Below are positions 37,499 to 45,465 of a stretch of 58,397 bases of DNA, piece after piece (the stretch's first letter is position 1; the number at the start of each line of letters is the position of its first letter). The notes under the pieces were generated by a model. That model worked only from the letters and a program-made list of their open reading frames with translations, did not search any database and was not told where the DNA came from. The stretch is from contig NZ_AZEL01000018.1 of NCBI RefSeq assembly GCF_001434975.1, forward strand, positions 1 through 58,397, given 5' to 3'. The translations under genes and the position numbers were made by a program. Source of the stretch: Lactobacillus gallinarum DSM 10532 = JCM 2011. GTDB taxonomy: Bacteria; Bacillota; Bacilli; Lactobacillales; Lactobacillaceae.

Positions 37499-38340
37499 TT
37501 ATTTTGTCTCCTAGTCAATTTAACTACTGCTTCCATCAAGAATTGCACAGTTAAGGGACCTACACCACCTGGAACAGGAGTAATATAACTGGTCTTTTCT
37601 TTTACTTTATCAAAATCTACATCACCGACTAATTTACCATCAACGTGGTTCATACCAACATCAACCACAACTGCACCATCTTTAACCATATCTGCTTTAA
37701 CTAAAAATGCCTGACCAGTTGCAGAAACTAAAACATCTGCCTTTTTAGTAATTTCACCCAAATTCTTAGTTCTTGAGTGCGCAATCGTAACTGTAGCATT
37801 TTGTTCCAACATTAAAGCTGCTAAAGGCTTACCTACAATATTGCTGCGGCCAATAATTACAACGTTTTTACCTTCAAGTGGAATTTCATAATGCTTAAGT
37901 AAAGCAATGATCCCTTCGGCAGTAGCTGGTTCTACAAAATGGTTACCCATCCAAAGATGACCAATATTAGCTGGAGTTAATCCATCTACATCTTTATTAG
38001 GATCAATTCTTTCTAGCAAGGCATCCGCATCAATTTGTTTAGGAGCTGGCAATTGTACCATTAAACCATTGATTGCTGGATCTGCATTTAATTTATCAAT
38101 TAAAGCTAAAGCTTCTTCTTGCTTTGTATCAGCCGACATTTGATAAATGTCTTGGATAATACCCATTTTTTCAGCACGACGCTTTTTAGTTCGAACATAG
38201 ATTTTGCTTGCAGGATCGTCCCCAATATTTATTACGCAAAAATGTGGCGTTATTCCCTCATCTTTTAATTTCTTAACCTTTTCTTTAAGATTTTGACCTA
38301 ATAAATTTGCAAATGCCTTACCATCAAGAATTTTTTCCAT
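37495..38340 (-). CDS. folD: Bifunctional methylenetetrahydrofolate dehydrogenase/cyclohydrolase
   Basis: Makes 10-formyl-tetrahydrofolate, the donor needed by Fmt encoded nearby. It has 281 residues. Visible motifs are the catalytic Lys region SKIYVRTKKRRAE, GLMVQLPAP, the nucleotide-binding VIIGRSNIVGKPLA and the C-terminal TPVPGGVGPLT. The ATG follows AAGGAGAAAA. A clean terminator separates it from nusB upstream, so it may have its own weak promoter inside nusB or depend on read-through. Confidence 0.97.
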   Translation of the reverse strand: MEKILDGKAFANLLGQNLKEKVKKLKDEGITPHFCVINIGDDPASKIYVRTKKRRAEKMGIIQDIYQMSADTKQEEALALIDKLNADPAINGLMVQLPAPKQIDADALLERIDPNKDVDGLTPANIGHLWMGNHFVEPATAEGIIALLKHYEIPLEGKNVVIIGRSNIVGKPLAALMLEQNATVTIAHSRTKNLGEITKKADVLVSATGQAFLVKADMVKDGAVVVDVGMNHVDGKLVGDVDFDKVKEKTSYITPVPGGVGPLTVQFLMEAVVKLTRRQNK

Positions 38341-38360
38341 TATTTTTTCTCCTTATTACT

Positions 38361-38390
38361 AAAAAATAGCCGGCAAAGCTGCCGGCTATT
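38361..38390 (-). terminator. Intrinsic terminator between nusB and folD
   Basis: A perfect 11-bp GC-rich stem (38365-38375 and 38380-38390) with loop AAGC and T run on the minus strand. It is one of the strongest terminators in the window, yet it sits inside a conserved gene series. Confidence 0.9.
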
Positions 38391-38399
38391 CAATCGTTA

Positions 38400-38792
38400 T
38401 TAAACAAAGTTTGCTAACATACCATTAATAAATGGTTTTTCTTTTGGCTCAGCAAATTCGTCACATAAATTTAAAGCTTCATTAACTGCTGCCTTAGGAT
38501 CAATTTCATCACTATTCTTAATTTCAAAAAGTGCAACTTCCATAATAGCAACAACTATTTGACTTACACGTTCAAGACGCCAGCCCTTTTTCAAATGACT
38601 AGTTAATTCAGACTGCAAATCTTCACGATTTTCAAGTACGCCTTCAATTAGTTTCTTTGAATAGGCAGAAAGCTGTTTTAAATTAAGTGTTGCGACGACT
38701 TTTGCTTCCACATCTTCAGCAGTTAAATCTGGCTCTTGATTAGCCAAATATACTGCTTGCATAGCAACTTTTCGACTTTCGTGTTGGTTCAT
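38400..38792 (-). CDS. nusB: Transcription antitermination factor NusB
   Basis: RNA-binding factor for rRNA antitermination. The start at 38792 gives the expected MNQHESRKVAMQAVY N-terminus and 130 residues. Longer in-frame starts run into the Asp23 gene and are less likely, though a GGAGG lies just upstream in the overlap. The helical core LIEGVLENREDLQ and the C-terminal EALNLCDEFAEPKEKPFINGML fit the family. It overlaps or touches the Asp23 gene, as yqhY and nusB do in Bacillus. Confidence 0.9.
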   Translation of the reverse strand: MNQHESRKVAMQAVYLANQEPDLTAEDVEAKVVATLNLKQLSAYSKKLIEGVLENREDLQSELTSHLKKGWRLERVSQIVVAIMEVALFEIKNSDEIDPKAAVNEALNLCDEFAEPKEKPFINGMLANFV

Positions 38793-38799
38793 TATCTCT

Positions 38800-39231
38800 C
38801 TATTCATCCTCCGGAAACAGCTCTGAGGTAGTTTGACTTTCTTCAGCGTCATTTTCATCTTCTGGGAAAGCTAAGCCTACCACATGAACATTGATTGACT
38901 TAAGTTCAAGGTCAGTCATTTGTAACAATTGAGCCTTCAATTCCTTTTGAATTTCCATTCCCACTTTAGGAACATTAACGCCACTTTCAAGGTAGACATA
39001 AACATCAGCAATTAATTTATTATCTTCGTCAACTTTTACGTTAACGCCCTTACCGTGATCTTCACGGCCAAGAACCCAATTAAGTCCTGACTTTAAGCTA
39101 CCACGCATTCCAGCAACACCATCAATTTTTTCAGCAGCAATCCCCAAAATAACTTCTAGAACACTTGGATCAATTTTAATTTGTTCGCTGTTTTCTTCAC
39201 CACTTAAGAGAATTTTTGAACTATCTGCCAT
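38800..39231 (-). CDS. Asp23/Gls24 family protein (YqhY type)
   Basis: Second Asp23-family protein of the window, 143 residues. The core IDPSVLEVILGIAAEKIDGV and the strand VDEDNKLIADVYVYLESGVN match the family. The C-terminal tail is strongly acidic (PEDENDAEESQTTSELFPED). In Bacillus the equivalent yqhY sits with the acetyl-CoA carboxylase genes and nusB and has been linked to control of fatty acid synthesis. Here the acc genes are gone and efp precedes it. It is coupled to nusB. Confidence 0.88.
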   Translation of the reverse strand: MADSSKILLSGEENSEQIKIDPSVLEVILGIAAEKIDGVAGMRGSLKSGLNWVLGREDHGKGVNVKVDEDNKLIADVYVYLESGVNVPKVGMEIQKELKAQLLQMTDLELKSINVHVVGLAFPEDENDAEESQTTSELFPEDE

Positions 39232-39248
39232 TTTGTTACCTCAAAAAA

Positions 39249-39818
39249 CTACTTATTTGCACGTGATACGTATGTACCATCAGAAGTGTTGATAGTTAAT
39301 ACGTCACCTTCGTTAATAAAGAATGGTACGTTAACTACCAAACCAGTTTCCATAGTAGCTGGCTTACCACCACCTGATGAAGTATCACCCTTGATGTTTG
39401 GTTCAGTCTTAGCTACCTTCAAATCAACAGTATTAGGTAATTGAATACCTAAAGTTTCACCTTCGTGCATGATTACGTTAACTACCATGTTTTCTAACAA
39501 GTAGTTAGCTTCATCCTTGATTTGTTCATTTGGAATAGCTAATTGATCGTAAGTTGAAGTATCCATGAATACGTAACTTGAACCGTCATTGTACAAGTAT
39601 TGCATTGACTTAGTTTGAATATCTGCAGTTTCAACCTTTGCAGTTGAACGGAAAGTATATTCTTGAACAGCACCGGTTCTCAAGCTCTTAAGCTTTGAAC
39701 GTACGAATGCACTACCCTTACCTGGTTTTACGTGTTGGAATTCAACAATACGCCATAAATCGTTATTGTATTGAATAGTTAAGCCATTCTTGAATTCGTT
39801 TACTGAAATCATTGTCAT
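39249..39818 (-). CDS. efp: Elongation factor P
   Basis: Relieves ribosome stalling at proline runs. It has 189 residues in the usual three beta domains. The modifiable lysine loop reads [13 protein letters not shown]. Two close ATG codons exist. The one at 39818 is preferred by its GAGGG spacing of 7 bases; the second, at 39812, matches the [11 protein letters not shown] start used for many homologues. The M24 peptidase gene lies upstream, as yqhT precedes efp in Bacillus. Confidence 0.96.
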   Translation of the reverse strand: MTMISVNEFKNGLTIQYNNDLWRIVEFQHVKPGKGSAFVRSKLKSLRTGAVQEYTFRSTAKVETADIQTKSMQYLYNDGSSYVFMDTSTYDQLAIPNEQIKDEANYLLENMVVNVIMHEGETLGIQLPNTVDLKVAKTEPNIKGDTSSGGGKPATMETGLVVNVPFFINEGDVLTINTSDGTYVSRANK

Positions 39819-39899
39819 AATAAGTCCCTCATTTCTACAATTATTATCTTACCAATCTTAGACCGTTTTGGCTATAACTTCGGCCTATTAAAATATTAA

Positions 39900-41009
39900 C
39901 TATAATGAAATTAACTCATCTTTAGGCAAAGTAGATAAAGTTTCAGGCGCTTGATCATGAATCAAAATATCATCTTCGATTCTAACGCCGCCTTTATCAG
40001 GCAAATAAATCCCTGGTTCAACAGTGTGAACTATATTATTAACTAGTTTAGTTGTCCTAAAAGGCAGAGCAGGTTGACATAATTCATGGATTTCAAGACC
40101 AATTCCGTGACCAATACCATGACCAAAGTATTTACCATAACCTTGCTCAGTTATATAATCACGAGCTGCCTTATCAACATCGTGGCCTGTATTTCCCACA
40201 ACGGCTGCTTCAATACCTCGGCGCTGTGCTTCATGGACAATATCATAAATCTTGTGCATTTCCTCATCAACGTCACCTAAGGCAACCGTTCTAGTAATAT
40301 CAGCCGCATAACCATGATAAAAACTACCAAAATCAATGACGATCATATCGCCTTCTTCAAGTTCCTTGTCACTAGCTACGCCGTGAGCCCAAGCCGAGCG
40401 CACACCTGAAGCAACAATTGTCTCAAAGTCTGGGCCGTCTCCACCATTTACTTTAAAAAGATAATCTAGTTTAGCACCAATTGCACGTTCCTTTACGCCA
40501 GGCTTGATCATTGGCAAAATACCTTTGAAACTTTCCATTGATATATCAATAGCTTTGCGTAAAGCAGCAATTTCAAGTTCATCTTTTACATTTCTGACAC
40601 GTTCGACTAGTTCTTCAACCATTTCAAAATTAAGATCTGGATTTAATTCCTTTAATTTTGAAAATTCACTAGCTGAAACAAATTCGCCTTCTACCAAAAC
40701 CTTTTTGATATCCATTTTCTTAAGGGCTTTAGTCAATTCTTCATAGTCACTTGAATGTTTCATTATTACATTCATTTCACCTGGAGCTTGCGCCTTAATT
40801 TGTCCTGCAAAACGTGAATCTGACAAAAGAATTCGCTCACCACTGGCCGTCAATATTAATTGTGCCTCTTCGCCGGTAAAATTAGTAAGATAACGATAAT
40901 TAGCTTGATTAAAGATAATCATAACATCTGCGTTATGTTCCTTAATCAAAGCTGTAACTTGATTAATACGATGGTTAATTAATGTAAGTAATTCCTCTTT
41001 ATTTTCCAT
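39900..41009 (-). CDS. M24 family Xaa-Pro aminopeptidase (YqhT/PepP type)
   Basis: Metallopeptidase that removes N-terminal residues before proline. The start at 41009 is preferred (AAGG upstream, protein beginning MENKEELLTLINHRINQ), giving 369 residues. An N-terminal creatinase-like domain is followed by the pita-bread catalytic domain. The metal ligands lie in VIDFGSFYHGYAADITRT, GHGIGHGIGLEIHE and TVEPGIYLP. It sits between rpmA and efp. Pro-dipeptidase (PepQ) is an alternative call, but the position beside efp and the length favour YqhT. Confidence 0.88.
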   Translation of the reverse strand: MENKEELLTLINHRINQVTALIKEHNADVMIIFNQANYRYLTNFTGEEAQLILTASGERILLSDSRFAGQIKAQAPGEMNVIMKHSSDYEELTKALKKMDIKKVLVEGEFVSASEFSKLKELNPDLNFEMVEELVERVRNVKDELEIAALRKAIDISMESFKGILPMIKPGVKERAIGAKLDYLFKVNGGDGPDFETIVASGVRSAWAHGVASDKELEEGDMIVIDFGSFYHGYAADITRTVALGDVDEEMHKIYDIVHEAQRRGIEAAVVGNTGHDVDKAARDYITEQGYGKYFGHGIGHGIGLEIHELCQPALPFRTTKLVNNIVHTVEPGIYLPDKGGVRIEDDILIHDQAPETLSTLPKDELISL

Positions 41010-41043
41010 AATCAGATACCTTCTTTGCGTAATATATTTATTA

Positions 41044-41049
41044 ATTATA
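41044..41049 (-). promoter_or_regulatory. -10 element upstream of the M24 peptidase gene
   Basis: A perfect TATAAT lies about 35 bases from the start codon. No good -35 is visible at 16-18 bases, so the promoter is weak or needs an activator. Confidence 0.4.
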
Positions 41050-41073
41050 CTAAATCTGCTATGGAAAATACCA

Positions 41074-41107
41074 TAAAAAAAGACGGGTGGCACTAGCTAC
41101 CCGCCTT
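41074..41107 (-). terminator. Intrinsic terminator after rpmA
   Basis: A 12-bp stem (41080-41091 and 41096-41107) with wobble pairs and one mismatch, exiting through seven T on the minus strand. Ends the rplU-rpmA operon. Confidence 0.85.
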
Positions 41108-41121
41108 ATTTTATATCTGAA

Positions 41122-41418
41122 TTACTTAGCTTCTTCAGCTGGGTATACAGAAACTTGCTTCTTGTACTTGCCAAGACGTTCAAACTTAACAACGCCGTTA
41201 ACAAGTGCAAATAAAGTGTCGTCTCCACCTTGACCTACGTTCTTGCCTGGGTGAATCTTAGTACCACGTTGACGGTAAATAATAGTACCTGCGTGGATAG
41301 TTTGACCGTCACCAGCCTTAGCGCCTAAACGACGACCAGCTGAGTTACGACCGTTGGCAGTAGAACCGCCACCCTTGTGGTGGGCAAATAATTTCATACC
41401 TAAAATATTCATAATCAT
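41122..41418 (-). CDS. rpmA: 50S ribosomal protein L27
   Basis: Large-subunit protein whose N-terminus reaches the peptidyl transferase centre. The body [20 protein letters not shown] is typical. Before it stand only MIMNILGM, short and different from the LQFF-type propeptide that most Firmicute L27 proteins carry for removal by the protease Prp. The prp gene that usually lies between rplU and rpmA is absent; the two genes are 12 bases apart. Start is probably 41418 or the ATG two codons later, both behind AGAGGTGA. Confidence 0.95.
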   Translation of the reverse strand: MIMNILGMKLFAHHKGGGSTANGRNSAGRRLGAKAGDGQTIHAGTIIYRQRGTKIHPGKNVGQGGDDTLFALVNGVVKFERLGKYKKQVSVYPAEEAK

Positions 41419-41430
41419 TTCACCTCTGAA

Positions 41431-41742
41431 TTAAGCTTCAATCTTTTCAACTGTAACCTTAGTGTAAGGTTGACGGTGACCATACTTGCTGTGTGAGTGC
41501 TTCTTAGGCTTGTACTTGAAAGTTACAACCTTCTTTTCCTTACCTTGCTTTTCAACTTTAGCAGTTACCTTAGCACCATCTACTAATGGAGTACCAACCT
41601 TAACGTCGTCGCCATTAGCAACAAGGATAACTTCGTCAAAAGTTACTGAGCTACCTTCTTCAGCATCAAGCTTTTCTACAAATACGCTGTCGCCTTCTGC
41701 AACTTTGTATTGCTTACCACCGGTCTTAATAATTGCGTACAT
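41431..41742 (-). CDS. rplU: 50S ribosomal protein L21
   Basis: Large-subunit protein of 103 residues beginning [20 protein letters not shown], with the C-terminal [19 protein letters not shown] signature. First gene of the rplU-rpmA operon. It is preceded by TGGAGGTG and a structured leader characteristic of L21 operons. Confidence 0.97.
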   Translation of the reverse strand: MYAIIKTGGKQYKVAEGDSVFVEKLDAEEGSSVTFDEVILVANGDDVKVGTPLVDGAKVTAKVEKQGKEKKVVTFKYKPKKHSHSKYGHRQPYTKVTVEKIEA

Positions 41743-41858
41743 TTGTACACCTCCAAAAAAATACTTAGACTCGCCGAACTGAGGTGCTTCTTACTCAAGA
41801 AGACTTCTAACCCCGAGCCGTGCGGTTGCAGATGTGGAGGTCTCCACAAATACAACTC
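41743..41858 (-). promoter_or_regulatory. L21 leader (ribosomal protein autoregulatory leader)
   Basis: About 115 bases of transcribed leader before rplU. It contains a perfect 14-base palindrome GTGGAGGTCTCCAC (41834-41847), the GCAACCGCACGGCTCGGGG segment and a lower hairpin built from AGAAGTCTTCTT and AAGAAG. This resembles the L21 leader found upstream of rplU in Firmicutes, which is thought to bind L21 and control its own operon. Confidence 0.75.
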
Positions 41859-41862
41859 TTAT

Positions 41863-41891
41863 AGTTTACTACCTAAAAAAGAATTTATCAA
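41863..41891 (-). promoter_or_regulatory. Promoter of rplU-rpmA
   Basis: -35 TTGATA (41886-41891), 17-base spacer and -10 TAAACT (41863-41868), just behind the stop of the DUF2325 gene and directly upstream of the L21 leader. Confidence 0.55.
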
Positions 41892-41908
41892 TAAAAACAA
41901 AGCAGATA

Positions 41909-43276
41909 TTAGTTATCTTTTGCTTCTTTATAGTCAATTGTTTGTGTTCCCTCGTAAGCAGGTAATTTATTTTCCGCACGATATAGTGCTCTTTCAAATG
42001 ACCTATAACCTTTTGATGACGAAACTGCAAATTTCACCCCATATTTTGAAGCAAATTCTTGAATATTCCAAGTCGCATCATGAGCAGCATATGCTGTCAT
42101 CAAAATCACAATATCAAGATCTTTAATTTGGCGTTCCATGACCTTCTTTTTACCTTCAAAGGCATCAATTGGAATCGGAATGCCATTATAACGATTAACT
42201 ATTCCCTCTAAAACTCCTTCGTTTTGATTATCACCAATTGCAATACCTACTCGTTGATAGTGCAGATTCATATCTAATTTAGTTAATTCTTCTGCTGCTT
42301 TATCTTTGCTCTTGTCTTTCTTCTTATAAGAAAGGTCTGATTGTTTAGGTGGATCTACTTGATAAATCCAGCGAATTTGTACGGCATCAGCAGGATTTTT
42401 CTTAATGCGAACATCCCCAGTATACCAAGCTAAATCAACAATTGAGCCATCTTCCAAATGAATATTTTCACCTTGATAATAGCTTGAATCTACTGGAATG
42501 GTTATTGCCTTACCTCTGATGCGTAATTTTTGTCCTTTAATATTACGCGTAATTGCCAATTGTCCAGTTCGACCTTGCACAACCGCATAACGAAATTCCT
42601 CAATAGGATCATAATCTCGCGTACGTAATTTGCGATAGCCAACAACACGCAAAATTTCAGCTTCAAAATGAGGATTCTCTCGATCTTCTAGTGCTTCTAC
42701 AATATCTCCGCTTTTCAAATTAAGCGAATGAATTTGTGATTCCTTAATGCGATAAACAATTTGACCATCATCATTAATTAAATTGCAACCAGAAAGTGCA
42801 CGGATAACTGTATAGCGTCTACCTTTACGATAATCACGCTTAGGTTGCTCTTTAGGCTTCATCGCATCTTCAAAAATCTTTTTATTGACTGCCTCTTTAG
42901 TAGTCTTTGACTTTTGAATCGCTTGGTCTAGTTTGCCTAAAACATTGCCATAACGTTTACCCACACCAGGAACAAAAGTTAATTTATGTAGAGCTTCCAA
43001 TGAAGTTTTCTTAGCTTTTTCATTCCCTGGTGTTTCGATTAAATTAGTTAATCCCATCAATAGTTGCTTAAATTGCTTCAAATCTGCATTTCGTTGGGCA
43101 ATTGATTGAGTATTGGCATTTTTCTTTGGAGCGCTTTTTACTTTTGGTTTGTCCACATTTCCGCCATCAGCCATAGCAATAATTGCTTTGATGGCATTTA
43201 AACTGTTGGCTAAACTTTTGTCGTCTGCCTCCGTTTTATTTAAAATTACTTTAATATTATTACGATAATCGTACAT
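41909..43276 (-). CDS. DUF2325 domain protein with helix-hairpin-helix-like segment
   Basis: A 455-residue cytosolic protein of unknown function. The C-terminal part, residues about 343-433, is a DUF2325 domain starting VGIAIGDNQNEGVLEGIVNR and including MTAYAAHDATWN. This fold often ends multidomain proteins linked to nucleic acid or defence roles. Residues 99-116 (LTFVPGVGKRYGNVLGKL) look like a helix-hairpin-helix, a DNA-contact motif. The middle section is a run of beta-rich segments. It is transcribed divergently from ilvE. I cannot assign a function. Confidence 0.7.
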   Translation of the reverse strand: MYDYRNNIKVILNKTEADDKSLANSLNAIKAIIAMADGGNVDKPKVKSAPKKNANTQSIAQRNADLKQFKQLLMGLTNLIETPGNEKAKKTSLEALHKLTFVPGVGKRYGNVLGKLDQAIQKSKTTKEAVNKKIFEDAMKPKEQPKRDYRKGRRYTVIRALSGCNLINDDGQIVYRIKESQIHSLNLKSGDIVEALEDRENPHFEAEILRVVGYRKLRTRDYDPIEEFRYAVVQGRTGQLAITRNIKGQKLRIRGKAITIPVDSSYYQGENIHLEDGSIVDLAWYTGDVRIKKNPADAVQIRWIYQVDPPKQSDLSYKKKDKSKDKAAEELTKLDMNLHYQRVGIAIGDNQNEGVLEGIVNRYNGIPIPIDAFEGKKKVMERQIKDLDIVILMTAYAAHDATWNIQEFASKYGVKFAVSSSKGYRSFERALYRAENKLPAYEGTQTIDYKEAKDN

Positions 43277-43345
43277 ATTTTCACCACTTTTTCAATTTAG
43301 CTATATTGTTTTATTTTTACTTACTTTAAGTATATATCAAACCTT

Positions 43346-43374
43346 TTGCTTTTTAAGTTAAGTCTCACTATAAT
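43346..43374 (+). promoter_or_regulatory. Promoter of ilvE
   Basis: -35 TTGCTT (43346-43351), exact 17-base spacer and perfect -10 TATAAT (43369-43374), followed by a 30-base leader with ACGAGGAGG. Confidence 0.75.
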
Positions 43375-43412
43375 CTAATAAAAATGATATTGAGACAACG
43401 AGGAGGACAATT

Positions 43413-44438
43413 ATGGCTAAAACTCATCCCGAAGACTTAGACTGGAATAAACTCGGCTTTAAGTATCACGATTTGCCTTATCGCTGGGTTGATGAATTTA
43501 AAGATGGTAAATGGCAAGGCGGCCACTTAACCCAAGACTCATCAATTACCTTTAATGAAGCAGCTGAAGAACTGCACTATGGCCAAGAGGTCTTTGAAGG
43601 ACTTAAAGCTTATCGCAGAAAAGATGATGGCATTAATTTATTTAGACCTGAACAAAATGCTAAAAGAATGGCTAACTCTGCAAAACGACTATTAATGGAG
43701 CCTTATCCTGAATACGAATTTATTAAAGCCGTTAAGGAGGTTGTTAAAGCTAACCAAGACTTTGTTCCTCCTTATGGTTCTGGCGGAACGCTCTATATTC
43801 GCCCATTCATGATGGGGATGCAGCCAATTGTCGGCGTGTCACCATCTGAAACTTATCAATTTAGAATTTATGCCACTCCAGTCGGAGCTTATATTAAAGG
43901 ACTTAAGCCAATGCCTTATGAGGTCAGCGATTACGACCGTGCAGCTCCAGCCGGTACTGGCCAAGCAAAAACTGCCGGTAATTATGCCAGCAGCTTAATG
44001 CCATCATTAATTGCCAAGAAAAATGGATTTGCGGATGCTCTTTATTTGGATCCTAAAGAACACAAATACATTGATGAATTTGGTGGTGCCAATTTCTTCG
44101 GTATTACTAAAGATGGTCAATTCCAAACACCTAAATCAGATTCTATCTTGCCATCTATTACTAAGCGTTCAATTTTAAAGATTGCGGAAGAGCTTGGACT
44201 TAATCCAATTGAAACAAAAATTCCAATCGATGATGTTGATCGCTTCGTTGAAGCAGGTGCAATGGGAACGGCCGCAGTTATTTCACCAGTCGGCTCACTT
44301 ACCTACCAAGGTAAAAAGCATGCCTTCGGTGACGAAACCAAAGTAGGCCCAATTACACAAAAACTTTATGATACGTTATTTGGCATCCAAGTCGGCGATT
44401 TAGAAGACAAATATAATTGGATAGTTAAGTTAAGTTAA
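43413..44438 (+). CDS. ilvE: Branched-chain amino acid aminotransferase
   Basis: PLP-dependent class IV transaminase acting on leucine, isoleucine and valine; in lactobacilli it mainly serves catabolism and flavour formation because the biosynthetic pathways are missing. It has 341 residues with YHDLPYRWVDEFKDGKW at the start, GQEVFEGLKAYR and the PLP-lysine region GQAKTAGNYASS. It is one of the few plus-strand genes, with a strong promoter and a convergent terminator behind it. No other branched-chain genes are nearby. Confidence 0.93.
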   Translation: MAKTHPEDLDWNKLGFKYHDLPYRWVDEFKDGKWQGGHLTQDSSITFNEAAEELHYGQEVFEGLKAYRRKDDGINLFRPEQNAKRMANSAKRLLMEPYPEYEFIKAVKEVVKANQDFVPPYGSGGTLYIRPFMMGMQPIVGVSPSETYQFRIYATPVGAYIKGLKPMPYEVSDYDRAAPAGTGQAKTAGNYASSLMPSLIAKKNGFADALYLDPKEHKYIDEFGGANFFGITKDGQFQTPKSDSILPSITKRSILKIAEELGLNPIETKIPIDDVDRFVEAGAMGTAAVISPVGSLTYQGKKHAFGDETKVGPITQKLYDTLFGIQVGDLEDKYNWIVKLS

Positions 44439-44450
44439 ATTAATTTTATC

Positions 44451-44487
44451 AAGGATTTATCTCGATATTTTATCGAAGTAAGTCCTT
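44451..44487. terminator. Convergent terminator between ilvE and the 220-residue gene
   Basis: A 16-bp stem with wobbles (44451-44466 and 44472-44487), with T runs at the plus-strand exit. It overlaps the stop of the minus-strand gene and can serve both directions. Confidence 0.75.
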
Positions 44488-45148
44488 ATTTTTTATCCAA
44501 ATTTTCATACAATGGCGCCAAGTCCATAATTGCCTGTGTAATAAAGTCTTCCATATTAACATCATGTTGCTGATCTCTAAAAATAAATTTCCCTATCAAA
44601 AACGTTGCATCTTTGAGATCTGATTTAAATTGTGTCTGAATATCGCTTTGCTTTAAATAATCATTTAATTTTGTATGCTTATCAAATTCAGAAGACATTT
44701 CGCCATTCCAAATATACCAGTCTTGCAAATCAATTTGCTTACTCCAACTAGGAATGTCAGCCAATAATTTATTATATTGTTCAGGAGCCATTCTTCTTTT
44801 TTCACTCTTATAATGCTGAAACATCAAATATACTTGCAATTGTTTCTTATCCAGCATTACGCCAATACAAGGATTAGCATCTGCTAAGTCTTGCAAACGA
44901 TATGAAGCCCAGTAATGATCGCGCAAATTCCAACCATTAGTCCAGCTCTCTACATGAACTTTAGCAAATTCGCCCGCTGGCAATTTTTTTGCTACAACCT
45001 GATTAACAGCCTTCCAAGTTTGCCATACGCCTTTAAATTTGTCCTTTAATTCTGCTACTTCTGCTTCAGTGTGCTGCATTTTGATCTTCTTAAAAGAAAA
45101 TTCTGGTTGATCAAAAATTTGAAACATTTCATCAGTTAATTGCGTCAT
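44486..45148 (-). CDS. Conserved protein of unknown function, possibly HI_0552 family
   Basis: A 220-residue soluble protein with many aromatic residues (SWTNGWNLRDHYWASYRLQD, LQDWYIWNGEMSSE). It may belong to the HI_0552 family (PF10786), sometimes mislabelled as a glucose-6-phosphate dehydrogenase. I cannot confirm this without a profile search, and nothing in it resembles a dinucleotide-binding fold. No membrane span or signal is seen. Single gene with a convergent terminator on one side and the tautomerase terminator on the other. Confidence 0.65.
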   Translation of the reverse strand: MTQLTDEMFQIFDQPEFSFKKIKMQHTEAEVAELKDKFKGVWQTWKAVNQVVAKKLPAGEFAKVHVESWTNGWNLRDHYWASYRLQDLADANPCIGVMLDKKQLQVYLMFQHYKSEKRRMAPEQYNKLLADIPSWSKQIDLQDWYIWNGEMSSEFDKHTKLNDYLKQSDIQTQFKSDLKDATFLIGKFIFRDQQHDVNMEDFITQAIMDLAPLYENLDKK

Positions 45149-45176
45149 ATTTATCCCCTAATCCTAAAACGAAAAA

Positions 45177-45204
45177 ATAATCTTTCGCCGATGCAAAAGA
45201 TTAT
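45177..45204 (-). terminator. Intrinsic terminator of the tautomerase gene
   Basis: A 12-bp stem with one wobble (45177-45188 and 45193-45204), 4-base loop and T run on the minus strand. Confidence 0.85.
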
Positions 45205-45214
45205 CTTCAAATTA

Positions 45215-45394
45215 TTAAGCCCTCCATTCTCCGCCTTGACCGTATGAATGCTTACCTAATTCATTAATAATGACATGAATATGTTCCTTAGGAGCGCCTG
45301 TATTTTTATGAACGGCTTCAGTAACATCCTTCATTAAGTTAGTAATTTGTTCGTCAGAACGACCTTTAATTAATTCAATGTGTACAAATGGCAT
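45215..45394 (-). CDS. 4-oxalocrotonate tautomerase family protein
   Basis: A 59-residue protein starting [20 protein letters not shown]. The residue after the initiator is proline, the catalytic base of the superfamily once Met is removed. The C-terminal half has the usual [15 protein letters not shown] segment, followed by a final loop YGQGGEW. The natural substrate in lactobacilli is unknown. A strong AGAAGGATGAATT precedes the ATG, and a perfect TATAAT lies at 45423-45428. It has its own terminator, so it is a single-gene unit. Confidence 0.9.
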   Translation of the reverse strand: MPFVHIELIKGRSDEQITNLMKDVTEAVHKNTGAPKEHIHVIINELGKHSYGQGGEWRA

Positions 45395-45465
45395 AATTCA
45401 TCCTTCTTTCTTTTTTCCTTTAATTATACAAGTTTTTTCATCGTTTTGTTTCTAAAATTCTCCGA

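Noticed and set aside
44486-45148. Calling the 220-residue gene a glucose-6-phosphate dehydrogenase
   Set aside because: No dinucleotide-binding fold or G6PD signature is visible; the label in some databases for related proteins is not supported by the sequence.
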